From Orientallactaga sibirica (taxonomy: Eukaryota; Chordata; Mammalia; Rodentia; Dipodidae), in assembly GCA_036365145.1 (NCBI GenBank), contig JAEOAD010002231.1:1240001-1304000 (forward strand): a stretch of 64,000 nt of DNA, in the 5' to 3' direction. Position 1 is the first letter of the stretch. Each line of letters starts with the position of its first letter. The position numbers were made by a program, and so were the translations under genes. Positions 55,419 through 64,000 of this stretch are shown piece after piece. The notes below the pieces were generated by a model. The model was not told the origin of the DNA. It saw only the letters and a list, made by a program, of their open reading frames with translations, and did no database searches.

Positions 55419-55652
55419 TTTTTTCTTTCTTTTTTTTTTTTTTTTAGGATTTTTATTATTTATTTATTTATTTATTTGAGAGCAAGAAAGAGGGGAGAGA
55501 GAATGGACATGCCATGGCCTCCAGCCACTGCAAAAAAACTCCAGACATATGTGCCACTTTGTGCATCTGGCTTATGTGGGTCCTGGGGAATTGAACCTGG
55601 GTCCTTTGGCTTTGCAGGCAAGTGCCTTAACTGCTAAGCCATCTCTCCAGCC
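55419..55652 (-). mobile_element. DIP SINE inside the L1, young
   Basis: T-run tail side to the GCCATCTCTCCAGCC head. A perfect 17-bp target duplication CTCAGTTGACTATTTCT at 55402-55418 and 55653-55669, cut from the L1 sequence itself, proves it entered after the L1. Confidence 0.97.
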
Positions 55653-55855
55653 CTCAGTTGACTATTTCTGTGCTTTGTAATTTCATGTGGTTCTATTTGT
55701 CAGTTGTTAACCTTATTTCTTGAGTTATTAGAGTATAATTCTGAAAAATTTCTCCTTATACCTATACCTTATAGTGGACATCCTACTTTTTTCCTTTAGC
55801 AGTTTCATAGTTTTAGTTTTAGATTGAGGTTTGTAATTCATTTAGAGTTGGTTTT

Positions 55856-56015
55856 GTTTTGTTGTTGTTATTTTTTGAGGTAGGGTCTCACTCTAGCTCA
55901 GGCTGACCTAGAATTCACTATGTAGTCTCAGGGTGGCCTTGAACCCATGGGAATCCTCCTACCTCTGCCTCCCAGGTACTGGGATTAAAAGCATGAGCCA
56001 CCACACAGGGCCTAG
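55856..56015 (-). mobile_element. B1 SINE inside the L1
   Basis: GAGGTAGGGTCTCACTCTAG to AAAAGCATGAGCCACCACAC. Confidence 0.9.
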
Positions 56016-56049
56016 TGTTAGTTTTTGAGCAGTGCAAGAGATGAGGGTC

Positions 56050-56212
56050 AGCTGGGCATGGTGGCGCAAGCCTTTAATCCCAGCACTGGAGAGGAAGAGG
56101 TAGGAGGATCCCCATGAGTTCGAGGCCACCCTGAGACTTACAATTTCCAGGTCAACCTGAGCTAGAGTGAGACCCTACCTCGAAAAAAGAAGAGAGAGAG
56201 AGATGAGGGGCT
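56050..56212 (+). mobile_element. B1 SINE inside the L1
   Basis: AGCTGGGCATGGTGGCGCAAG to GAGACCCTACCTCG, with a tail turned into AAGAAGAGAGAGAGAG. AGATGAGG appears on both sides (near 56040 and near 56203), a short target duplication. Confidence 0.92.
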
Positions 56213-57351
56213 AGCTTCATTCTTAGGCATATGGATATACAGTTCTCCCAGCACCATTTGTCGTATTTTTAGCATCTTTTTCAAAACTCTGCTGGCTGTA
56301 AATGCATGGACTGATATCTGGGTCCTCTATTCTATTCCATTGGTCTACGTGTCTGTTTTTGCTCCAGCACTATGCTGTTTTCATTGCTATGGTCGTGTAA
56401 TAAACTTGAAATCAGGTATGGTGATACCATCAGCAATATTCCTTTTGGTTAAAAATTGCTTTGGCTATCCAAGATCTTTTATGCTTCCATATGAATTTGA
56501 GGATTGTTTTTTCTATTTCTGTGAAGAATAGGGCTGGAATTTTGACTGGGATTGCACTAAATTTTGGTTAGAATGGTTATTTCACAAACTTAATTCCTCT
56601 AATCCATGAGCATGGGAAGTCTTTCCGTCTTCTAGTATCTTCAATTATCTAGTATTTTCTTCAATTTCTTTTTTCATGTTTCAAAGTTTTCATTGCAGAA
56701 GTATCTCACCTCCTTGGTTAGGGTTATGCCGGATTTTATTTTTTTGAGGTTACTGTGAGTGAGATTTTTTTCCCTTGATTTCCTTGTCCATATGATTGTC
56801 ATTTGTATATAAGAATATATATGATTTTCGTATGTTAATTTTGTATCCTGCTACTTTCCTTTATCGGCTGCTCCAGGAATTTTCTATGAACTATTTAGGG
56901 TTCCTTAGGTATAGAATCATAACATCTCCAGATAAGAATACCTTAACTTCATCCTTTTCTATTTGCATCCCTTTTTATTTCTTCTTGTCTTATTGTCTAG
57001 TTAAGAATTCAAGTACTCTGTGGAATATGAGTAAAGAGAGTGGATACCCTTGTAATGTTCCTTACTTTAGGGAAAAGCTTCAAGGGTTTTTTTTTTTTTC
57101 ATTTAGCATGATGTTGGTTATATTATAATGCTAAGATATGTTTTTCCATGAAGGAATGTTAGATTTTTTTTCAAAAGCCTTTTCTGCTTCAATTGAGATG
57201 ATCATGTGAATCTCTGTCCTTGAGTCCATTTATATGATGAATTAAATTTATTTGATCCATGTTTGTTAAACCATCCTTAATTATGGGAACTGAAGCCTAC
57301 TTGATTGTTTTGTATTATCTTCTTGATGTATTTTTTTAATTCAGTTTTAAT

Positions 57352-57905
57352 TCTGATTATCTTTTTAATTTTTGTTGATAACTTCAAAACATAAAGATAA
57401 TGTAATTTGATCATAATCCCTTCCTAATAACTTCTTTTATTGCTCACTTACTTATTCCCTTCATTGAACTACTCGTTATTCCCAGAAACATCCTCTTCTA
57501 TTTTTATATATTTTTTCACTTTCTTCCATCAGGATCAATAATTCACTGTGAGGCACACTGACCCTGGGCGCTGGGATTTTTCTGCAACAACCTATGATTG
57601 TTGCAAGCAGGATTATTTGTGTTCATAGGAAATTTCTAGCTTACCCTTTCTCTCTATTAGTTATATTTTTAAATTAGTTATCAAAAATGTGGATTTCCCT
57701 TTGGCTTTTTCATAGTATCTTAAGTTTTGATCAAACTTCTACTCTTCCTCCCCTAACCCTGTTTTAGCTTTTCTATCCCCAGTATTCTGTCTCTCTGCTC
57801 ACATATGTATGATCCCCTCCCATTATGTCCTACCCCCTCTCACCCCACCCATAGCTTTTACTTAGCTTCCTACCCTCTACTGACCCTTACTCCAAGTTGC
57901 ATACA
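57352..57905 (-). mobile_element. Nested insertion: probable L1 3'-terminal segment
   Basis: It interrupts the colinear L1 text. It starts T-rich (TTTTTAATTTTTGTTGATAAC), has TAATTTGATCATAATCCC and CCTCCCATTATGTCCTACCCC, and resembles the antisense segments at 10.5 and 48.5 kb. L1 text resumes at about 57906 with GCGTTGCATCTATGCTC. Confidence 0.5.
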
Positions 57906-58501
57906 AATCTGGAAAAGCGTTGCATCTATGCTCATTAGGGTGATTGATCTATAATTTTTTTGTTGTTGTATCTTTATCTGGTTTTAGAATCAGAGTAATA
58001 TTGGCTTCACAGACAGAGTTTAGAGATAGCTTTTACCTTTCTAATTTGTGTAATAAGTGGAGAAGTGCTTAAAGGTCTGATAGAATTCTGCAGTGAATCC
58101 ACAGGGAAATTTTTTTATTAGTACTTCAACCTCTTTGTGTATTATATATCTGTTTAAATAATTGCTCTAATTTTTATTCAATTTTGATAGACAATGTGCA
58201 TAGATAGAAATTTATTCATTTCTTTTAGATTTGCCAATTTAGTGGAGTATAAGTTTTTAAAGGATGTCCTTATGATTTTCTGAATTATGTTGGTATTTGT
58301 TATAATGTCTCCCTTTTCATCTATAATTTTATTAGTCTGGGTCTTTTCTTTTTGGTTAAATTGGCTAAGGTATTGCCAATCTTATTTACTTTTTCAAAGA
58401 ACCAACTCATTCCATTGATTCTTTGTTTAGTTTTTATATTTATATTTCACTATTTTTTTTCCTTAATCTTAAATTATTTGGTCCAATCTACTATTTTGGG
58501 T

Positions 58502-58848
58502 GTTGAAGTTACCTTCTTGTTGCTGGCATAAACAACCTGACCAAAAGAAGCTTATGGGAGGAAAGGGTTTCTTTCAGGCTTCCAGTTTCCAGGGGAAGCT
58601 TCATCATGGTGGAAGAAGCTGGCTCACGTCATCATACATCCTTAGCAGAGAGACAACAGCAAGCACAAGCTGACTCTGAACACACAAGGCTGAACTCAAC
58701 TTTAAGGTACACCCCTGGTGACACACTTCCTCCAGCAGGGCTCCATCTCCCAAAGACTCCACTAGGTGGGAATTAAGTAGGAAATTTAATTACAAATATC
58801 TGAGGTTGTGGAAACATTATATTCAAATCACCATATTAGTGGCTGGTT
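58502..58848 (-). mobile_element. MaLR/ERVL-type LTR inside the L1, antisense
   Basis: Reverse complement shows the same plan as 44.0 kb: ATGGTGATTTGAATATAATG opening, GAGTCTTTGGGAGATGGAG, AAGAAACCCTTTCCTCCC and CCAGCAACAAGAAGGTAACT close. Its location between two colinear L1 pieces gives its relative age. Confidence 0.82.
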
Positions 58849-59195
58849 TATTCTTTTTTTTTTTTCCAAAACCTTCATGTGCATCACTGAGTTATTTATT
58901 TGAGGTCTAATTTTTTTAATGTAAGCACTTAGAGCTATGAACTTCCATCTTAAGATTACCTTAATTGTGTCCCATCAGATTTTGATATGTTATATTCTCA
59001 TTTTTATTTGATTCTAGTAATTTTTTATTTTTGTTCTTAATTTCTTTAATGACTCACTCATTATTCAATAATGGATTGTTTAATCTCCAGGGTCTTGTGT
59101 ATTTCCTATACTTTTCTGGTTGTTAATTTCTTGCTTTACTGTAACTATGGTCAGATAAACTAAAAGAAGTTATTTCAATGTTCTTAAGTTTGGAA

Positions 59196-59375
59196 TGGAG
59201 AGATAGCTTTGTGGTTAAGGCCAGCAGAGCAAAAGGACCCCAGTTAGATTCCCAAGTACCCACATAACCCAGGTGCACAAGGTGGCGCATCCATCTGGAG
59301 TTTGCTTGCAGTGGCTAAAGGCCCTGATATGCTCACTTTCTCTCTTCCTCTCTCTCTCAAATAAATAATTTTTCT
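59196..59375 (+). mobile_element. DIP SINE inside the L1
   Basis: GGAATGGAGAGATAGCTTTG head, body, CT-rich stretch and AAATAAAT tail. Part of the A-B box interval is shortened. Confidence 0.9.
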
Positions 59376-59818
59376 AAATTTGTTGAGACTTACTTTATGT
59401 AGTAATCTGTGGTTGATTTGAGAGTAAGTCTCATGGACTGCTAAGAAGAATGTGCGTTTTATAGTTTTGGGTTAGAATACTCTGTACACATCTGTTAGGT
59501 CTGTTTGCTCTATGAGATAATTTAGCACCAATGTTTCTCTGTTTCATATTTGTCTGATTGACCTGACTATTGAAGAAAGTGGTGTATTAAAGTCACCTAT
59601 TATAACTCTATTGGTATTAATCTGTGACATCATATTTGTTTTATGACCTTGAATATCTCTGTTCTTGGTACATATATATTCCATATTGTAATGTCCTCTT
59701 GGTAGATTGTCCCCTTGATCTATTTGAAATGTACTTCTTTGTTTTTCTGACTAGTTTTTAATGTGAAGTCTATTTTGTCAGAGACTAGAATAACAACCTC
59801 TGCTTTTTTCTTAGTTCC

Positions 59819-60728
59819 TGATCAATTGGGGGTACAGCCTGAAATTACAGAAACTAACCCATGGTGTCATTTAGCCAAGAGAGGGCAAGCTGTTTCTAAG
59901 AGCAGAGCCTGAAGGATAGGCAACTAACCCTTGGGGTCATTTACCCAACAGTGGGCTAGAAGAGAAGAGAAAGAAAACTAACTCCTGGAATCATTTAAAC
60001 CACGGGTGAACCTGCTGCATCTGTTGTCACCCCTCTCCCTCTGCCCTGATGTTCTTCAGCTATAGCTCTTGCACACTGGCACTTGTTGGTAATTTTATTC
60101 AATAGCCAAAAAAAAAAAAAAAAAGTAATACAAGCTGAACAGTGCATTGACAAAGAGCAAGGCACTTTTGAATTTGTATAATCACTAAACATTTGTTAAA
60201 GAAAAGGATTTAGGGGTATGACCTGTTGGGCTCTGCTGATCCAGAACACACACTCCATTCACAAATGTAATAACACTAAATCCACGTGTTTTCTTCACCA
60301 GGTCTGGGGTAGTTCTGTGGGCAAGCCATGTTATCCTCAATGCTATGATCAGAACTCAAACATGCACACTTGTTCTGAGTCAAGAGTCAGACAAGGCCAC
60401 TGAGAAAATTGGGCAAATAACATAGCTTAATATTAATTAGCATCTCTGAACATTCCTTGTTAGTATTGGTCATCTTTGCTGGTCAGGCAAAGGTACACCA
60501 ACGCAGAGGATACCTGGTCACTATGTTTTAAGCAGGTGGATTACATGATTGTAAGATTAATTTTAAGGTAAGTTGTAATTGAAAAATTTGGCAGAAAAGC
60601 ATCTTGTAGCAGTAATAATCTCAAAAAAGTTATGTGTAAGGTTCACAAGAAATATTTCCACAATTCTGTCCCATAGCTCTTTCCCATAGCTCATTTCCAT
60701 GGTTTGTTTTTATAGCTCATCCACACAG
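59819..60728. mobile_element. LTR-like insertion of unknown family inside the L1
   Basis: About 910 bp that is not L1 separates two L1 pieces. It begins TGATCAATTGGGGG and ends CCACACAG. GTTCC sits at both borders (59814-59818 and 60729-60733), as in a 5-bp (or imperfect 6-bp) retroviral-type target duplication. The first 180 bp has three imperfect copies of an ACTAACCC-TGGTGTCATTTA motif (59852, 59922, 59976). An A-run lies at 60109-60124. No open frame of note is present. A solo LTR is the simplest reading. Strand is not determined. Confidence 0.5.
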
Positions 60729-61249
60729 GTTCCATTTGCTTGGAATACCTTTTTCTATCCTTTCAAGGTAAAACACTGTCTGCCTTTGAGTCAGGTAAGT
60801 TTCTTGATGATAGCAAAAAGATGAATCCTATTTTCCAACCCAGTGTACTAGTCTTTTGATTGGAGAATTGAAACTATTAATATTTAGAGGTATTATCAAA
60901 AAGTGTGAGTTCATTCCTGCCATGTTGGTGATTTTTGGGGTTTTCTTTGCTCATTATTTGCTTAGCAATTGATCTAATATCAATTGTTATTTTTCCCTTG
61001 AGCCTCTTGAATGTGTTTATTTTTCTCTTTAGCCTAAGTATTCCAGTATGTCCTGTAAAACTGGCTTAGTTATGATAAAATCCTCTAGTCTGCTTTTATC
61101 ATGGAAATTTTTTCTTTCTTCATCTATTATGAAATATAATTTTGCTGAGTATAGTAATTTGGATTGGAAGCTATGGTCTTTTTAATACTTGGAATATATC
61201 ATTCCATTCCTTTCTGAGTTGTAGAGTGTCCATTAAAAATCAGATGGTG

Positions 61250-61395
61250 GCCTGGAGAGATTGTTTAGAAGTTAAGGTACTTGCCTGCAAAGCCAAAGGA
61301 CCTACATTCGATTCTCTAGGAGCCACATAAGCCAGATGTTCAAGGTGGCACATGCATCTGGAGTTCATTTGCAGTGGCTGGAGGCCCTGGCATAC

Positions 61396-61439
<44 letters not shown>

Positions 61440-61488
61440 CTCTCTCTCTTTCCCTCTCCCTCTTTCTTTCTCACTCAAAACAAAAATA
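61250..61488 (+). mobile_element. DIP SINE inside the L1
   Basis: GGCCTGGAGAGATTGTTTAG head, body, (CT)n tract at about 61399-61470, and an AAAACAAAAATAAG tail that runs straight into a B1. Confidence 0.92.
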
Positions 61489-61664
61489 AGCTGGGTGTAG
61501 TGGCGCACACCTTTAATCCCAGCACTTGGGAGGCAGAGGTAGGAGGATCACTGTGAGTTCAAGGCCACCCTAAGACTCCATAGTGAATTCCAGGTCTGCC
61601 TGGGCTAGAATGCAACCCTACCTTGAAAAAAATTAAATAATAAAAATTTTAAAAATGTTAGTGC
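61489..61664 (+). mobile_element. B1 SINE inside the L1
   Basis: AGCTGGGTGTAGTGGCGCAC to GCAACCCTACCTTG, with an A-rich tail. The DIP+B1 pair is flanked by similar TTAAAAATCAG (61233-61243) and TAAAAAAATCAG (61665-61676). Confidence 0.92.
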
Positions 61665-61970
61665 TAAAAAAATCAGGGGTTACTTGTTTCACCCTTGTGG
61701 ATTTCAATATCCTTTCTTTATTCTGTATATTTAATGTTTTTATTATAATGTACTCTGGGGAATTTCTTTTCTGATCCTGACTATTTGATATTCTGTATGC
61801 TTCTTGTATTTGGATGAGCATTTCATTTCCTAGGCTTGGGAAGTTTTCTTTTATAATTTTATTGAAAATCTTTCCTATTTCTTTGTTCTAAAACTCTTCT
61901 TCTTCCATGCCCAGTATTTTTAGAATTGATTGCTTCATAGAATCCCAAATTCTCTCATATTCTACAATTC

Positions 61971-62884
61971 ATATCACACAATAGTCTCAATGCAAAGCTA
62001 TAGTGTTTCAGGAAATGTTCATTGATGCTACTTGGCATGATGGAATGTGCATGCAAAGTGTGCATAATGTGTGTTCATAATGGTGAACTCTTGTGATGCA
62101 ACGTGGCCAACCACTGCAAAAAATTCTGCTTCATTATGTTTGATTTTTAATTAATTTTTGATTGTTGCATGCTCAGAAACCATTTACTGTTGTCAAATAT
62201 ATGATACATATGTGATCATGACCCACAGTTTAGCAAAACTGGGATTAAAGGATCCCTGAGATTGATGAGGAAAGTAAACCCAGAATATTTAAGATAATAT
62301 AAGTAGAAGAAATAAACACAGAAACAGAAATTAAGTCTTAGCCATATATTTTCCCCCCCAAACATTTCACTTATACTTAGTCCTAAAGACAGAACAAGAC
62401 ATATCCTTCTTTGCTCCAAACTCATGTTCAATTTTATGATACATAATAGTTTATGCACATGCCACATTCTACATAAGTCATTAAACATCTTCTGAATATC
62501 CAGGAGAGCATGACAAAAAAAATAATAATCACTTTGGATTTTTGAGGAAGCTGAGTATTTCTACATAGAGAGAATTTAGCAAAAGCATCAAAATTAGTGA
62601 AGTTTATTATGGACCAGAAGACTGACAAAGACATGAACTTACAAGTGTTTTCCTTGGCATACCATGAATGCAGATATTTTTCTTGAACTAATGAAAAATT
62701 TTCATTGCTCAGGTCCACCAGAAAGAAAAGATGAACTGTTTCACAAAACAGACAGGATTCTATCGTTAGATATATTCAAGAGGTGGCTGCTGTGAATGCA
62801 TTAGAGGTATCAGAGAAAGAACTTATATTAGTCTGAGTTCTCAATTGAAAGTAACAAATTAGTTACTCAAATAGCTTAAGTGAA
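61971..62884. other. Unique AT-rich stretch beyond the L1
   Basis: About 0.9 kb with no repeat I recognise. Two overlapping minus-strand frames (62216-62488 and 62434-62718) have no motif and no splice context I trust. Confidence 0.4.
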
Positions 62885-63185
62885 AAAGAATGAGCTGGGA
62901 AGATGGCCTCAGCTAGTAAGAGTGCTTATTGTACAAGCACTAGGGCCTGAGAGGCCCTGACTCATCTTCAGTTCAACTCTCCAGCACCAATGAAACAGTG
63001 AGCATGGCCCAGCATGTTTGCAGCCCCAGTTCTGTGGGGAGTGGAGACCAGAGAATCACTGGGGCTCACAGGTCAGCCAGTGTTACCAACACAGCAATTC
63101 CTGGTTAGTGAGAGACTCCATCTCAAGGAAACATGTGGATGAGCAGTAGAGGAGGACATTCAACATTTTCTTTGGCCTCCACATG
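62885..63185 (+). mobile_element. B4-like SINE
   Basis: GAGCTGGGAAGATGGCCTCAG tRNA-like head, GCATGTTTGCAGCCCCAG and GAGAGACTCCATCTCAAGG (B1-like part), ending TTGGCCTCCACATGTGCAC as B4 elements do before their CA-rich tails. Confidence 0.82.
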
Positions 63186-63300
63186 TGCACCCATGAGGCA
63201 CACAAGTACACATACACATACATGCACCACACATACGCATACCATGCCTCCCATTGTACACATGCCACACCACACACACACAAACACACACACACACAAG
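63186..63300. repeat. (CA)n-rich tract
   Basis: ACACA-rich sequence following the B4-like element, with a purer (CA)n at about 63270-63299. Open frames across it on both strands are low-complexity artefacts. Confidence 0.88.
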
Positions 63301-63648
63301 GGAAAAAAAGGAAAATCAAAAGAAATAAATTGGCTCAATATAATTGTGTATTTATGCCTAGGTGAATCTGAAAACTTATGTGTTATCCTCCCCCATTGCT
63401 CAGTTGTGCCTGTCATTCATGTGTTACCAAGAACTACCTCAACTGCTCAGTTGTGCCTGTCTTCTGGTTGGTTTCACAGTCAAGAACACCATTCCTGAGA
63501 TGATGGCACAGTGGGCAAGTTAGGGTCCAGGATTTTCACTGTGCTTGCTCCTCTTTCTTGATAGCATCAGCAATTGCTGGAGTTTACTCTAGCGGATCAC
63601 TTTCCCTGGGGTCAAGGACCTTACCTGATCCTACTGTAGCTAGGACAG
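63301..63648. other. Unique stretch, no gene seen
   Basis: Contains a local duplication: TGCTCAGTTGTGCCTGTC occurs at about 63397 and again at about 63443. No gene. Confidence 0.4.
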
Positions 63649-63649
63649 A

Positions 63650-63967
63650 GTATGGAGTAATGTTCCCCATGCCTTTATGTGTTTGTGATTAAGCCTCATA
63701 TATAATCCCCAACTGGTGCGTCTTTGGAGGTGGAACCTGGCTGAAGGAGATGTGTTGCCGCAGTGGGCCTTGAGGTGCAGTCTTGCTTGCCGTACTTCTG
63801 CTTCCTCCCTGCAGCTGTGGAAATGTGACATCTGATTTCTTCTTCCATGCTTTCCCCACCATGATGAAACTTCAACTCAAACCTGTAAGCTGGAAGTAAA
63901 CCCTTTCCTTCCCTAAGTTGCTTCTGTGTAGGTGTTTCATCACAGCAGCAAGAAAGTAACTTCTACA
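63650..63967 (+). mobile_element. MaLR/ERVL-type LTR, left end of a longer element
   Basis: GAGTAATGTTCCCCATGCC near the 5' end, TCTTTGGAGGTGGAACCTGG, CTTCCATGCTTTCCCCACC, GTAAACCCTTTCCTTCCC and CACAGCAGCAAGAAAGTAAC to a terminal TACA. The 5' end is diverged, so the start is approximate. Same plan as the copies at 11.3, 44.0 and 58.5 kb. Confidence 0.75.
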
Positions 63968-64000
63968 GAAAACTGGTACCAAGAACGGAGGCTATTGCTG
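63968..64000 (+). mobile_element. Start of MaLR internal region with tRNA primer-like site
   Basis: Directly after the LTR comes TGGTACCAAGAACGG (63974-63988). It resembles the TGGTACCAGGAGTGG site that follows MaLR/ERVL LTRs and pairs with tRNA-Leu. The element continues past the window edge. Confidence 0.65.

Larger units (their letters stand above)
55320..61970 (-). mobile_element. Long antisense L1, broken by later insertions
   Basis: Colinear reversed L1 blocks run through the interval. GAGCATTAATCCTCTATCAG and CCCAGCACCATTTGTCG come from late ORF2. CTTTTCTGCTTCAATTGAGATGATCATG and GTGAATCCACAGGGAAA come from the reverse-transcriptase region. TTAATGTGAAGTCTATTTTGTC comes from the endonuclease part, and TTCTTTTATAATTTTATTGAAAATC from the ORF1 side. 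L1 segments are about 55320-55418, 55653-55855, 56213-57350, 57906-58501, 58849-59195, 59376-59818, 60729-61249 and 61665-61970. Neither end is intact (no 3'UTR tail on the left, no 5'UTR on the right), and the frames are broken by stops, so it is a dead copy. Confidence 0.88.

Noticed and set aside
56796..57128. Plus-strand open frame of 110 codons
   Set aside because: It is the complement of the L1 ORF2 region, where the L1 runs on the minus strand.
63083..63498. Open frames of 78-121 codons on both strands
   Set aside because: They cover the CA-rich tract and a B4-like SINE. Low-complexity artefacts.

Overview
This window looks like non-coding chromosomal DNA from a rodent, most probably a jerboa (family Dipodidae, for example Jaculus). 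The main reason is one repeat family present in about 40 copies on both strands. It has a tRNA-like head (GGGCTGGAGAGATGGCTTAGCAG), a conserved body (CAGATGCACAAGGTGGCACATG, GTTTGCAGTGGCTGGAGGCCC), a CT-rich stretch and an AAATAAATAAA tail. From memory this matches the B2-superfamily SINE named DIP in jerboas. It sits with about 25 B1 SINEs ending in the variant GAGACCCTACCTC, ID-B1 dimers and B4-like SINEs, all typical of rodents. The family and species assignments are recalled, not searched.

Layout. 1-9.9 kb: scattered DIP and B1 copies, an old MLT1-like LTR, L2 and MIR remnants, and a tandem pair of inverted DIPs at 5.9-6.4 kb. 9.9-20.4 kb: dense SINEs, an antisense L1 3' segment, a MaLR-type LTR, an antisense L1M 3'UTR, a TG/CG tract, a 21-bp minisatellite, and three SINEs stacked at one target site. 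20.4-33 kb: LTR-like elements, B4-like SINEs, L2 and MIR relics. 33-47 kb: younger B1s, MIR and MER5-like relics, two weak exon-like open stretches, and another MaLR LTR. 47-55 kb: SINE clusters and L1 fragments. 55.3-62.0 kb: one long, 5'- and 3'-incomplete L1 in antisense orientation, broken into pieces by several later insertions. 62-64 kb: a B4-like SINE, a CA tract, and a MaLR-type LTR that runs into its internal region at the window edge.

Genes. I can identify no confident protein-coding gene, tRNA, rRNA or other functional RNA gene. Most open frames lie in repeats or simple sequence. Two unique-sequence stretches, 39.54-40.01 kb (+) and 43.12-43.29 kb (-), have open frames next to splice-like signals and deserve a check, but I do not recognise either protein. 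The window is best read as intergenic or intronic DNA whose history is written in transposon layers.

There is no operon or pathway to describe. The interesting content is the nesting order of retroelements, target-site duplications that date insertions, an LTR-like element of unrecognised family inside the L1, and inverted SINE pairs that could form RNA hairpins. I found no evidence for a new functional system.
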